From an uncultured Clostridia bacterium (GTDB lineage: Bacteria; Bacillota; Clostridia; UMGS1810), in NCBI GenBank assembly GCA_934500875.1, contig CAKSTL010000012.1, forward strand, positions 1 through 50,964: 50,964 nt of DNA, written 5' to 3'. Below, piece after piece: positions 32,219 through 40,946 of the stretch (position 1 is the first letter of the stretch; each line of letters opens with the position of its first letter). Below the pieces are notes generated by a model. That model saw only the letters and a program-made list of their open reading frames with translations. It ran no database searches and was not told the DNA's origin. A program made the translations under genes and the position numbers.

Positions 32219-32489
32219 TATTCATCGGCGGTGATTTTCAACAAATCACTCCCATATGTCAAAACAACTTTAACTTTGTCAGAATAAACAATAACCCTAT
32301 TAACAAAAAGGCTGATTATTTCTCGCATACCTTTTAGCGTTCCGCTGTCAAACTCCGCTTTTATCTTGTTGAAAGCCTCAATAATGGAATCCTCGGTTAA
32401 TGTGTTGTTTTCAACTTTTGACTTAACCTCATTTAGCTGATATTCAATAATGCTTTTTTCTTCCTCTATGCAAACTGTGCGAGCATTGC

Positions 32490-32979
32490 ACTGTACCGTG
32501 AATTCGGCGCATACGTATTTGAGGACGAAAACGGATATTATTGGGACGGTCTTGAAATGGGCAAAAAAGATATGCAGAACGTCAGCACCAATGCGGACTA
32601 TGCAAGGGCGTGCGCTGCAATGCTTCACACGCACGGCGGTACGGCAGGAGGTGCTTCAAACAATCATTTTTCTACTGCAGATACAAGGATTGCTTCAAAA
32701 TACAAAAAGGCGATATATTTGTGTTCGCCTGCCGGTGAGCAGTTAAGATATGAGCCTGATGTCGGCAGAGGCGGCAGGATTACGTGTGTAGGTTATGCGC
32801 CGATTGATTGGAAACACGAGGATTTTTGCACCGATTTGGGTTACAGAAATTACGAAACGGCGAAAAATGATTTTCTCGGTTATTTTGGCGGAAGATACAG
32901 ACCTATTGCGGACAGCTGTAAGTTTGGGTACATATTTGATTATTACAATTTTATGTTTTTGAACGGCGATATTTATTGA
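32490..32979 (+). pseudogene. DUF4329-like C-terminal remnant (RHS/polymorphic toxin type)
   Basis: The frame is open from before 32490 to TGA 32979 and has no normal start; ATG 32557 lies inside the domain. The text (YREFGAYVFEDENGYYWDG, AAMLHTHGG, NHFSTADTRIASKYKKAIYL, then SPAGEQLRYEP) resembles DUF4329 modules at the C-terminus of RHS and related secreted polymorphic proteins. It is joined head-on to the recombinase remnant near 32475-32490. The DUF assignment is from remembered pattern and moderately secure. Confidence 0.5.
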
Positions 32980-33035
32980 AAACAAAAGTGGGTTAAATAA
33001 CCCACTTTGTAACCCACTTCAAATATTAAAACGAA

Positions 33036-33110
33036 AATATCCATTCTTTTCCAAGTTCAACTTTTGCCTTAAACAAAGGGAAAAACTAAACTTTTTAAAG
33101 AATGGATATT
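33036..33110 (-). terminator. Long foldback hairpin after tRNA-Leu(GAG)
   Basis: AATATCCATTCTTT (33036-33049) is an exact inverted repeat of 33097-33110, with further pairing inside. On the minus strand it follows the tRNA and ends in T-rich sequence, so it probably terminates it. A second hairpin (GTGGGTTA/TAACCCAC) lies at about 32988-33006. Confidence 0.5.
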
Positions 33111-33119
33111 CTGCCGAAT

Positions 33120-33203
33120 TGGTGCGGCAAATGGGACTTGAACCCATACGTCATAGACACACGCCCCTCAAACGTGCCTGTCTGCCGATTCCAGCACTGC
33201 CGC
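33120..33203 (-). tRNA. tRNA-Leu (anticodon GAG)
   Basis: 84 nt, minus strand, CCA encoded. The acceptor GCGGCAG pairs with the strand preceding ACCA, except for usual variation. The loop TTGAGGG sits in a CACGT/GCGTG stem. Confidence 0.9.
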
Positions 33204-33351
33204 AAAAAACTTGCTGTATAAAACATCAGCAACATTGACTATTTTAACTGATTTTAACTCATTTGTCAATAGTATTTTTAATATTTTTTCAAAAAAATTC
33301 AAATTTTTTTATTTTCGGCACGGCAAGACCGCAAAAAGCTGTTATACAGAC

Positions 33352-33377
33352 AAAAAAGACGTTTAAAAAAACGTCTT
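33352..33377 (-). terminator. Terminator of gltA
   Basis: AAGACGTTT (33356-33364) pairs with AAACGTCTT (33369-33377). On the minus strand a T-run follows. Confidence 0.85.
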
Positions 33378-33382
33378 AAAAT

Positions 33383-34744
33383 TTATCTGTTACAGAGCGG
33401 AACGTACTCTTTATTTTTTGCAACGCTTATATATGCCGGACGGATAATCTTTCCCGCATTTTGAATTTCTTCAATGCGGTGAGCGCTCCAGCCTGCAATC
33501 CTCGACATTGCAAAAATGGGGGTGAACAGCTCGGCAGGGAGCCGCAGTATTTTGTAAACAAGCCCTGAATAAAAGTCGATATTTGCGCTTACGCCCTTAT
33601 AAATTCTGCGTTTTTGCGATATTATATCCGACGCAAGGTTTGCAACCGTTTCGTAAAGCTCAAATTCTTCCTCACATTCCTTTTCAACCGATAAATCACG
33701 GGCGCATTTTTTTAAAATATCCGCTCTCGGGTCGGACTTTGAATAAACTGCGTGACCCATTCCGTATACAAGCCCCGATTTATCGAACGCTTCCTTATTA
33801 AGAAGGCGCACAAGATAATCTTCGATTTCGCTCTTGTTTTTTACATTAATATTTTTCTTCATATCGTCAAACATATCCACAACTTTTACGTTAGCACCGC
33901 CGTGCCTCGGCCCTTTAAGCGAGCCGAGCGCCGCCGCAACGGAGGAGTATGTGTCCGTTCCGGAGGACGTTACAACGTGAGTTGTAAAGGCGGAGTTATT
34001 GCCGCCGCCGTGTTCTGCGTGGAGAACGAGCGACAAATCGAGAATTTTTGCCTCAAGATGCGAATATTTTCCGTTTTTTCTGAGCATATGCAAAATATTT
34101 TCCGCAGTCGAAAGACTATCGTCAGGACGGTGAATATACAAGCTTTTGCCCTTGTGATAATGCCTGAACGAGTGAAATCCGTACACTGCAAGCAGCGGAA
34201 AAACCGAGATAAGCTGAAGGCTTTGGCGCATAACGTTGGCAATTGAGATATCGTCGGGATTGTCGTCGTATGCATAGAGCGCAAGCACGCTTCTTGAAAG
34301 AATATTCATCATATCCCTTCCCGGATTTTTTAAAATGGAATTATTTATAAAATCATCAGGCAGGGTGCGGTAACCGGCAAGAGCCTGTTTAAATTCCGAA
34401 AGCTCATCTTTATTCGGCAGACGTGAAAACAAAAGAAGATAAACCGTTTCCTCAAAGCCGAAACGGTCGTCTGACAAAAAGCCCGAAACAAGGTCTTTTA
34501 TGTTATATCCCCGATAAAAAAGGGCGCCGTCGCACGGAATGTCGTTTCCGTTTTCATCTTTTTGCTTAGCCTTGATATATGAAATCTCGGTAAGCCCTGT
34601 TGCAACGCCGTTGCCGTTTAAATCCCTCAGCCCTCTGTATATGTTATGTTCAAGATACATTTCGGGTTTGATATTGTTGCCGCTGTTTGAAATTTGTGCA
34701 AGCTTTTCAATATACGGCGAAATATTTGAATTAAGTCTATCCAT
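33383..34744 (-). CDS. gltA: Citrate/2-methylcitrate synthase
   Basis: 453 residues, minus strand, with GAGGTG upstream. Citrate synthase signatures: RHYHKGKSLYIHRPDD, VLHAEHGGGNNSAF (catalytic His), GPRHGGANVKVVDMF and MGHAVYSKSDPRA (His and Asp). An N-terminal extension of about 60 residues matches the longer Gram-positive versions. It condenses acetyl-CoA with oxaloacetate. No aconitase or isocitrate dehydrogenase lies nearby, as is common in fermenters that use it for glutamate synthesis. Confidence 0.92.
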   Translation of the reverse strand: MDRLNSNISPYIEKLAQISNSGNNIKPEMYLEHNIYRGLRDLNGNGVATGLTEISYIKAKQKDENGNDIPCDGALFYRGYNIKDLVSGFLSDDRFGFEETVYLLLFSRLPNKDELSEFKQALAGYRTLPDDFINNSILKNPGRDMMNILSRSVLALYAYDDNPDDISIANVMRQSLQLISVFPLLAVYGFHSFRHYHKGKSLYIHRPDDSLSTAENILHMLRKNGKYSHLEAKILDLSLVLHAEHGGGNNSAFTTHVVTSSGTDTYSSVAAALGSLKGPRHGGANVKVVDMFDDMKKNINVKNKSEIEDYLVRLLNKEAFDKSGLVYGMGHAVYSKSDPRADILKKCARDLSVEKECEEEFELYETVANLASDIISQKRRIYKGVSANIDFYSGLVYKILRLPAELFTPIFAMSRIAGWSAHRIEEIQNAGKIIRPAYISVAKNKEYVPLCNR

Positions 34745-34870
34745 TGCGTCACCTCTTTTGTAATGCTAATTTATATAAAAATTTTATCACAGCGTGAAAA
34801 ATTTGGCAAGCGAAACGGCAAAACTTAATATAATGTTCATACTTTCGACATAATTTAATTTGCAAAAACG

Positions 34871-35623
34871 CTAATCTTTTACAAAATACTGTCCGTCGTC
34901 GGCAAGCTCTATAATTACGGCAAAATAGAGTGCGCCCTCCGCCTTTATTTCGGTGCACAAGGTGTCCATATGAAGAATGGGGTTTTCGCCGTTTTCGGAT
35001 TTGAAGGCAATAAGTATTCTGTTTTCGCATATTCCGAAAAGATAGTGCGAAAAATTGTCGAACGAATACATTGCGCTTCTTTCAAACATAGCGTATTTAA
35101 CGGCGGAAATGCTTAAAATCGGCTTAAAATCGGTGATTTTATAGATTTTGAAATTTTGAAAATTTATGTCGGCTTCATCATACGGCTCAAGATTACGGTT
35201 TATTTCGTCAAGAATATTTTTCTTCATTTCGTTTGTCATATGATTGCAGTTTTGCTTTATATCGTCAAGAATTTTTTTTGCGTTTTCCACGGCAGGGTCG
35301 CCGTCAAGCGTCCATTCGCCGTTAAGATATGCATATCCTACATATTCAACCTCATCGGTTATGGTGTTTTTTATACCGAAAACAATTGTATCGGTATAAA
35401 AACCGTCTTTGATAAATGCGGTAAGATGTCCGAAATTATCCACAATTCCGATTGGCGTAAGCTCTTTTGTGCTGCCGGAGGCAAAATATGCCCTTACAAC
35501 GCAGTCGGGCGGAATGTCGGTGTGGATTTTTATGCTGATTTCAATGTTTATGCCGCCGCTGCATGGCTCTTTTTCCACATTGCCGCTTATTATTTCGGAT
35601 TTTAATTTAAAGCTTTCTCTCAT
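34871..35623 (-). CDS. Hypothetical protein
   Basis: 250 residues from minus-strand ATG 35623, 9 nt after AAAGGTG; a GTG 12 nt upstream is less likely. There is no signal peptide or membrane segment. The N-terminal ~110 residues look beta-rich (INIEISIKIHTDIPPDCVVRAYFA, TAFIKDGFYTDTIVFG). A helical stretch (NAKKILDDIKQNCNHMTNEM) precedes a mixed C-terminal part. I do not recognise a family. It is divergent from the YesL-like gene. Confidence 0.65.
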   Translation of the reverse strand: MRESFKLKSEIISGNVEKEPCSGGINIEISIKIHTDIPPDCVVRAYFASGSTKELTPIGIVDNFGHLTAFIKDGFYTDTIVFGIKNTITDEVEYVGYAYLNGEWTLDGDPAVENAKKILDDIKQNCNHMTNEMKKNILDEINRNLEPYDEADINFQNFKIYKITDFKPILSISAVKYAMFERSAMYSFDNFSHYLFGICENRILIAFKSENGENPILHMDTLCTEIKAEGALYFAVIIELADDGQYFVKD

Positions 35624-35672
35624 TAATAAACACACCTTTCAATATAGATTTATATGCGCCAAAAAAATACTT

Positions 35673-35701
35673 TTGACAAATGATATACAATATGATAAAA
35701 T
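35673..35701 (+). promoter_or_regulatory. Promoter of the YesL-like gene
   Basis: TTGACA (35673-35678), a 17-nt spacer, TAAAAT (35696-35701). Confidence 0.65.
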
Positions 35702-35730
35702 TAATTATTAAACTTTAGGGAGAGATTTTT

Positions 35731-36570
35731 ATGGGATTGTTCGGAAGAAGCTATCAGAAGGAGGGGCCCGGGGTTTCAAAAGATGACGTTGAAAAACGAA
35801 AATTCTTTTTGTTTTTCGAGTTGTATTTCCGCAAATTCTGGAAGCTTATAAAACTTAATCTTCTTTACTTTTTTGTAAATATTATATCGGTTCTTTCAAT
35901 GGCGGTTATTGTTGTAAGCATTATCGCTCCGCACGAGAAGGGGACTGTTGACGGCATTGCTCTTATTGCATACGGCGTTTTGATTCTTTCGGGAATCATT
36001 GTCGGGCCGAGCACCGCCGCTTTGGTATATGTATTGAGAAATTACGCAAATCAGCGCCATTCGTTTATGGCGTCCGACTTTTTTGAGCAGTTTAAAAAGA
36101 ATTTCAAACAGAGCGTTCCCGTGGGGCTGCTCGCAATGGTTCTGCCGGCTGTTTTTACCTTTGCAATTCGGTATTATGCGGGTATTAACACGCTGTGGGG
36201 AACAGGGCTTTTGTGTCTTACAACGTTTTGCGTGCTTGTTGTATTGTCGGCATATCTTTATGTTTATCCGATAATGGTTACGTTTGATTTAAAGCTTAAG
36301 CAGATTTTAAGAAATTCGCTTATTATGGCGTTTGCAAACTTTCCGGTAAATATTTTGGTTCTTATAATAAGCGGAGCAATTCTGTACGGCGTGTTTATGC
36401 TGCCCGATATGATTGCGGTAACGCTTATGATGGTTATTGTTCCCGTTACAATCGGGTTTGTGTCGGTGTTTTCAATTTGGGGAGCGATTGACAGATATAT
36501 GATGCCGAAGAATGAAGATACCGAAGATGAGGAAGAATCGGTATTTTCGGATGACAGGATTTTGAAATAA
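35731..36570 (+). CDS. YesL/DUF624 family membrane protein
   Basis: 279 residues with five or six hydrophobic helices (for example LLYFFVNIISVLSMAVIVVS, then GVLILSGIIVGPSTAALVYV). FFELYFRKFWKLIKLNLLYF and GPSTAALVYVLRNY are typical of DUF624. The acidic C-terminal tail (EDTEDEEESVFSDD) is soluble. YesL-type proteins often accompany sugar uptake or envelope genes, but their function is unclear. The YaiI-like gene starts right after the stop. Confidence 0.85.
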   Translation: MGLFGRSYQKEGPGVSKDDVEKRKFFLFFELYFRKFWKLIKLNLLYFFVNIISVLSMAVIVVSIIAPHEKGTVDGIALIAYGVLILSGIIVGPSTAALVYVLRNYANQRHSFMASDFFEQFKKNFKQSVPVGLLAMVLPAVFTFAIRYYAGINTLWGTGLLCLTTFCVLVVLSAYLYVYPIMVTFDLKLKQILRNSLIMAFANFPVNILVLIISGAILYGVFMLPDMIAVTLMMVIVPVTIGFVSVFSIWGAIDRYMMPKNEDTEDEEESVFSDDRILK

Positions 36571-36571
36571 T

Positions 36572-37015
36572 ATGAAAATTTTGGTTGACGCTGACGCCTG
36601 CCCTGTAAAAGAGGCGGTTGTAAGCATTGCAAAAAAGTATAATATTCCGGTTTTGATGTTCTGCGATACGAGCCACATTTTAAAAGAAGGCTACGCAAAG
36701 GTTATAACCGTTGACAAGGCGAGCGACAGCGTTGACATTGCCCTTGCAAACAGCCTTGAAAGGGGAGATATTGCCGTCACGCAGGACTACGGCGTTGCTG
36801 CGCTTGCGCTGGGAAAGGGCGCTGTATGCATAAATCAGAACGGTCTTGTATACACAAATGAAAACATAGATATGCTTTTGTTTGAGAGGCATATCGGCAA
36901 AAAAATACGCAGAAGCGGAAGATATCACGGCGGCGCAAAGAAAAGAACCGGCGAAAATGATGAAAATTTTGCGGCAGAATTTGAAAAACTTATAAAAAAC
37001 GCAAATATTTGCTAA
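36572..37015 (+). CDS. YaiI/YqxD family protein (DUF188)
   Basis: 147 residues from ATG 36572, one nt after the YesL-like stop. The start (MKILVDADACPVKEAVVSIA) and VTQDYGVAALALGKGA are diagnostic of DUF188, a PIN-like fold with conserved acidic residues. GRYHGGAKKRTGEN is a usual basic C-terminal patch. The family is presumed to act on nucleic acid, but no activity is established here. Confidence 0.9.
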   Translation: MKILVDADACPVKEAVVSIAKKYNIPVLMFCDTSHILKEGYAKVITVDKASDSVDIALANSLERGDIAVTQDYGVAALALGKGAVCINQNGLVYTNENIDMLLFERHIGKKIRRSGRYHGGAKKRTGENDENFAAEFEKLIKNANIC

Positions 37016-37022
37016 AAATAGC

Positions 37023-37051
37023 TTGTAAAATCATTGCGGACGTATTATAAT
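37023..37051 (+). promoter_or_regulatory. Promoter of pta-ackA
   Basis: TTGTAA (37023-37028), a 17-nt spacer, TATAAT (37046-37051). Confidence 0.6.
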
Positions 37052-37091
37052 GTAGGTATATGTCTAAATTAGTGTGAGAGGAAGTAAAAAA

Positions 37092-38090
37092 ATGAGCAGT
37101 TTTATCGAAAAAATCAAGGAGAGAGCAAAACAGGACAAAAAAACCATTGTACTGCCCGAGTCTATGGACAGGCGTACCTTTGAGGCGGCGGCACAGGTTC
37201 TGAAAGAGGATATTGCAAATCTCATAATTATCGGAACGGAGGAGGAAATCGCAAAAAACAGCGAGGGTCTTGATATTTCAAAGGCTAAAATCGTAAATCC
37301 GTTTACATATGAAAAAACAGAAGAATATTTAAACCTTTTTGTTGAACTCAGAAAAAACAAGGGTCTTACATATGAGGACGCTAAAAAGACGGCGCTCGGC
37401 GATTATATGTATTATGCATGTCTTATGGTTAAAGCGGGCGACGCTGACGGCGTTGTTTCGGGCGCTTGCCATTCTACGGCAAACACGCTTCGTCCCAGTC
37501 TTCAGATTATAAAAACAAAACCGGGTGTTAAACTTGTTTCGTCCTTCTTCGTTATGGTTGTTCCAAACTGCGAATACGGCGAAAACGGTGTGTTTGTGTT
37601 TGCAGACTGCGGTCTTGAACAGAACCCCGATTCCGAAAAACTTGCCGCAATTGCACAGTGTGCGGCTCAGTCGTTTGAGCTTTTGGTTGAAAAAGAGCCG
37701 AGAGTTGCGCTTCTTTCTCACTCGTCAATGGGCAGCGCAAAGCACGCAGATGTTGACAAGGTGGTTGAGGCTGTACGCATTGCAAAAGAAAATGCGCCCG
37801 ATTTAAAACTTGACGGCGAACTTCAGCTTGACGCCGCAATCGTTCCGTCGGTAGGCGCATCAAAGGCTCCGAATTCTGCCGTTGCCGGAAAAGCCAACGT
37901 ATTGGTATTTCCCGACCTTGACGCAGGAAATATCGGTTACAAGCTTGTTCAGCGTCTTGCAAAGGCAGAGGCTTACGGCCCTGTTACACAGGGTATTGCA
38001 ATGCCGATAAACGATTTGTCGAGAGGCTGCAGCTCTGAAGATATCGTAGGTGTTGTTGCAATCACCTGCGTTCAGGCACAGGCGAAATAA
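37092..38090 (+). CDS. pta: Phosphate acetyltransferase
   Basis: 332 residues from ATG 37092 after GAGAGGAAG; a GTG at 37074 covers that site. The single-domain form matches Gram-positive Pta: KKTIVLPESMDRRTFEAA, GVVSGACHSTANTLRP, ALLSHSSMGSAKH, and the end GPVTQGIAMPINDLSRG. It converts acetyl-CoA and phosphate to acetyl phosphate and CoA. AckA follows 26 nt downstream, giving ATP and acetate. Confidence 0.95.
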   Translation: MSSFIEKIKERAKQDKKTIVLPESMDRRTFEAAAQVLKEDIANLIIIGTEEEIAKNSEGLDISKAKIVNPFTYEKTEEYLNLFVELRKNKGLTYEDAKKTALGDYMYYACLMVKAGDADGVVSGACHSTANTLRPSLQIIKTKPGVKLVSSFFVMVVPNCEYGENGVFVFADCGLEQNPDSEKLAAIAQCAAQSFELLVEKEPRVALLSHSSMGSAKHADVDKVVEAVRIAKENAPDLKLDGELQLDAAIVPSVGASKAPNSAVAGKANVLVFPDLDAGNIGYKLVQRLAKAEAYGPVTQGIAMPINDLSRGCSSEDIVGVVAITCVQAQAK

Positions 38091-38116
38091 TAAAAACATA
38101 AAAAGGAATGATTTTT

Positions 38117-39313
38117 TTGAAAATTTTAGTTATAAATGCGGGAAGCTCCTCGCTTAAATATCAGTTTATAGATATCGAAAAAAAGGATGTATTGGCAAAG
38201 GGAATTTGCGAAAGAATAGGTATTGAAGGCTCTAAAATTTCGCAGAAGGCTGAAGGAAAGCCGGAGTATGAGCTTGTAAAGGATATGAAAGACCATTCCG
38301 ACGCAATTAAAATGGTTATCGACGCTTTGACCTCAAAGGAATACGGCGTAATTTCGTCGATGAGCGAAATCGACGCTGTAGGTCACAGGGTGCTCCACGG
38401 CGGAAAATACTACAGTGCGTCAACAATCGTGACGGACGACGTTAAGAAAGTTATAAGAGAGTGCTTCGACTTGGGACCTTTGCACAATCCCGCAAACCTT
38501 ACGGGTATTGAGGCTTGCGAAAAGGCTATGCCCGGCACGCCGCAGGTTGCTGTTTTTGACACCGCATTCGGTCAGTCTATGGATAAAAAGGTTTTCACAT
38601 ACGCTATTCCTTATGAATACTATGAAAAATATGCAATCAGACGTTACGGTTTTCACGGCATAAGCCATAATTTTGTTGCAAACAGAGCGCTTGAGGTTAT
38701 AGGCCTTGACAAAGAAAAAGGCAAGGTTATTGTGTGCCACCTCGGAAACGGCTCAAGCATTTCGGCTTCAATCGGCGGAAAATGCGTTGACACAAGTATG
38801 GGTCTTACTCCTTTGGAGGGTCTTGTAATGGGCACCAGAAGCGGTGATGTTGACCCTGCCGTTGTTCAGTATATTGCAAACAAAGAAAACAAAACGGTTG
38901 ACGAGGTTTTGAATATCTTAAACAAACAGTCGGGCGTTCTCGGCATTTCAAAGGTAAGCAGCGACTTCAGAGATTTGGAGGATGCGGCTGAAAACGGAAA
39001 CGAGATGGCAAAGCTTGCGCTTGATATGTTCATCTACAGAGTTGTAAAGTACATAGGCGCCTACACTGCCGCAATGAACGGCGTTGACGCAATTGTATTT
39101 ACCGCAGGTATCGGCGAGAACACTGTTATTATAAGGGACGCTGTTGCAAAATCGCTTTCTTATCTCGGCGTTGAGCTTGACGAAAAGATAAATTCAGAGA
39201 GAAGAAAAGACGAAAGATGCATAAGCACTCCCGCTTCCAAAGTTAAGGTTTGGGTTATTCCCACAAACGAAGAACTTATGATTGCCGAAGATACCGCAAG
39301 ACTTGTTAAATAA
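38117..39313 (+). CDS. ackA: Acetate kinase
   Basis: 398 residues when started at TTG 38117, 9 nt after AAGGA, giving the canonical MKILVINAGSSSLKYQ; ATG 38108 is too close to the ribosome site. Family signatures: GHRVLHGGKYYS, FDTAFGQSMD, RRYGFHGISH, CHLGNGSSISA, and the nucleotide-binding FTAGIGENTVIIR. It makes ATP and acetate from acetyl phosphate. It is paired with pta in the standard order. Confidence 0.96.
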   Translation: MKILVINAGSSSLKYQFIDIEKKDVLAKGICERIGIEGSKISQKAEGKPEYELVKDMKDHSDAIKMVIDALTSKEYGVISSMSEIDAVGHRVLHGGKYYSASTIVTDDVKKVIRECFDLGPLHNPANLTGIEACEKAMPGTPQVAVFDTAFGQSMDKKVFTYAIPYEYYEKYAIRRYGFHGISHNFVANRALEVIGLDKEKGKVIVCHLGNGSSISASIGGKCVDTSMGLTPLEGLVMGTRSGDVDPAVVQYIANKENKTVDEVLNILNKQSGVLGISKVSSDFRDLEDAAENGNEMAKLALDMFIYRVVKYIGAYTAAMNGVDAIVFTAGIGENTVIIRDAVAKSLSYLGVELDEKINSERRKDERCISTPASKVKVWVIPTNEELMIAEDTARLVK

Positions 39314-39341
39314 ACTATTTTAAAAATATTGTTAAAAAATC

Positions 39342-39370
39342 TTGACAAATCAGGTATAAAAATGTATAAT
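39342..39370 (+). promoter_or_regulatory. Consensus promoter of the DUF177-rpmF operon
   Basis: Perfect TTGACA (39342-39347), a 17-nt spacer and perfect TATAAT (39365-39370). The short leader places GAGGTG just before ATG 39395. Confidence 0.85.
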
Positions 39371-39394
39371 AATTTTGTTATGCCGAGGTGTGAT

Positions 39395-39883
39395 ATGAAA
39401 ATCAATGTTTCCGATATTTTGGCGTCGGATGGGCTTGCAGAGAATGTTAATGCCGAAATCGCTGCCGATTGTATTGAATTTAACGGCAATACACTGCATT
39501 TTGTCAAACCCGTTTCGGTTTGCGGAACTGCAAAAAACGTTGGCGGTGATGTTGAAGTTTTTCTTTCGGCAGCAACACGGTTTGAGACCGTGTGCGCACG
39601 CTGTCTTAAAAATTTCAGCGTTGATTTTTCTTATGACATAAACGAAACATTTGTTAAAAACAGTGCGCATGATGACGTTTTCCGCATTACGGATAACGAA
39701 ATCGATTTGAAAGATGTTGTTTTGCAGCATTTGTATATGAATCTTCCGATAAGTTTTATTTGCAAAGACGATTGCAAAGGTCTTTGTCAAAAATGTGGAC
39801 AAAACTTAAACGAAGGAGAGTGCAGCTGCGGCAGTGACGATATCGACCCTCGAATGGCAGCACTTTTAAAATTTAAAAAATAA
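39395..39883 (+). CDS. YceD family protein (DUF177)
   Basis: 162 residues from ATG 39395 after GAGGTG; the longer frame from 39329 begins upstream of the promoter. TVCARCLKNFSVDF is the central cysteine motif and CKGLCQKCGQNLNEG the C-terminal one, both standard for DUF177. The gene nearly always precedes rpmF, as here. The family is linked to ribosomal RNA maturation or accumulation. Confidence 0.92.
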   Translation: MKINVSDILASDGLAENVNAEIAADCIEFNGNTLHFVKPVSVCGTAKNVGGDVEVFLSAATRFETVCARCLKNFSVDFSYDINETFVKNSAHDDVFRITDNEIDLKDVVLQHLYMNLPISFICKDDCKGLCQKCGQNLNEGECSCGSDDIDPRMAALLKFKK

Positions 39884-39933
39884 TTACGGAAGATATTTTT
39901 ATTCCGAGCAAGTATTTTAGGAGGTGGAAAGAT

Positions 39934-40110
39934 ATGGCAGTACCTAAGAGAAAAACGTCTAAAGCCAGAAAAAATAAAAGAAGAGCAAACTGGAAGTTGG
40001 CATTACCCGGTTTGGTAAAGTGTCCGAAATGTCAGGAGTTTAAACTTCCGCACAGAGCTTGCAGAGCATGCGGTTTTTACAAAGACAGCGAGGTTATCAA
40101 AGCTCAATAA
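39934..40110 (+). CDS. rpmF: 50S ribosomal protein L32
   Basis: 58 residues from ATG 39934 behind GGAGGTG. MAVPKRKTSKARKNKRRA is the invariant start. The zinc ribbon CPKC ... CRAC is complete, so this is the C+ (zinc-binding) form. Operon with DUF177. Confidence 0.97.
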   Translation: MAVPKRKTSKARKNKRRANWKLALPGLVKCPKCQEFKLPHRACRACGFYKDSEVIKAQ

Positions 40111-40153
40111 TGTCTGCGGACAGCTTTTATATTGACTGTCAAAGTGCTAAGCG

Positions 40154-40186
40154 GCAACCTGTCCTTTTTCCGGACGGGTTGCTTTT
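40154..40186 (+). terminator. Terminator after rpmF
   Basis: GCAACC plus GTCC pairs with GGAC plus GGGTTGC, followed by TTTT. Confidence 0.8.
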
Positions 40187-40263
40187 GTACTATTTGCGCT
40201 CAAATTTAAAGGACGCAGTTTTACGGTGCATTAAAAATCGGAAAAATCGGGGAGAACAGGTAT

Positions 40264-40923
40264 ATGAGAAAGACAAAATACAAATATATCATTTTTGATT
40301 TGGACGGCACAATTACCGATTCTGCCGACGGTGTGCAAAGATGCTTTAATTATGCGCTGTCTAAAATGGGCAAAGAGGTTTCGGACCATACAAAATTAAA
40401 AATTGTCGGCCCTCCGCTAAAAGAATCTTTTATGAAAAAATTCGGTATGACCGAATCGGAGGCGGACAAAGCTCTTGCAGATTACAGAGTGCTTTACAAA
40501 AAAGAGGGTATGCTTAAATGGAACAGCCTCTACAGCGGAATTGACCTTCTTATAAAAGATTTGCACGAGGCGGGATATGTTATTTTGCTCGGCTCGTCAA
40601 AGCCTACCGATTTTTGCGTTAAAATACTTGAATATTTTAAAATTGCAAAATATTTTACCCGTATGGACGCCGCTTCGCTTGATTCGTCACGTGCGACAAA
40701 AGAGGCGGTGCTTGAAAATGCGCTTAAAATGGCAAACATCACCGATAAAAGCGAGGCAGTGCTTATCGGCGATACAAAATTTGACCTGATGGGCGCAGAA
40801 TATGTGGGGATTGACGCTGTTGCGGTTGAATACGGTTACGGTACATACGACGAGCTTCGCCGTTACAAAACCGTTTACATTGCCGAAAGCGTTGATGATT
40901 TGCGCACATTTTTTCTTGACTGA
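40264..40923 (+). CDS. HAD-superfamily hydrolase, phosphoglycolate phosphatase-like
   Basis: 219 residues. HAD motif I is IFDLDGTITDS (Asp nucleophile and Asp+2), motif II LLGSSKPT, motif III the Lys in SRATKEAV and motif IV VLIGDTKFDLMGA. The helical cap between motifs I and II (KEVSDHTKLKIVGPPLKESF) is the Gph/PgmB C1 type. It removes phosphate from a small metabolite; the substrate is unknown. It is followed 23 nt later by the DUF512 gene. Confidence 0.88.
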   Translation: MRKTKYKYIIFDLDGTITDSADGVQRCFNYALSKMGKEVSDHTKLKIVGPPLKESFMKKFGMTESEADKALADYRVLYKKEGMLKWNSLYSGIDLLIKDLHEAGYVILLGSSKPTDFCVKILEYFKIAKYFTRMDAASLDSSRATKEAVLENALKMANITDKSEAVLIGDTKFDLMGAEYVGIDAVAVEYGYGTYDELRRYKTVYIAESVDDLRTFFLD

Positions 40924-40946
40924 CAATAAAGTTTTAAGAGGATTTT

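Larger units (their letters stand above)
32104..32475 (-). pseudogene. C-terminal remnant of a large serine recombinase
   Basis: On the minus strand, recognisable sequence starts at about 32470 with EEEKSIIEYQLNEVKSKVEN. It runs through the coiled-coil and the C-terminal beta segment (LKGMREIISLFVNRVIVYSDK, then VKVVLTYGSDLLKI). The resolvase catalytic domain and most of the recombinase domain are gone. The frame reads past its natural end into tRNA-Ser(GCT) and stops at 32104-32106. It is a decayed piece of an element that sat next to the tRNA. Confidence 0.65.

Noticed and set aside
32440..32560. Intact small gene at the recombinase/DUF4329 junction
   Set aside because: Both reading frames there are truncated halves of known families on opposite strands, and no start or ribosome site links them.
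40059..40298. ORF spanning the rpmF end, its terminator and the HAD start
   Set aside because: It runs out of frame through rpmF and across a clear terminator hairpin, and has no ribosome site.
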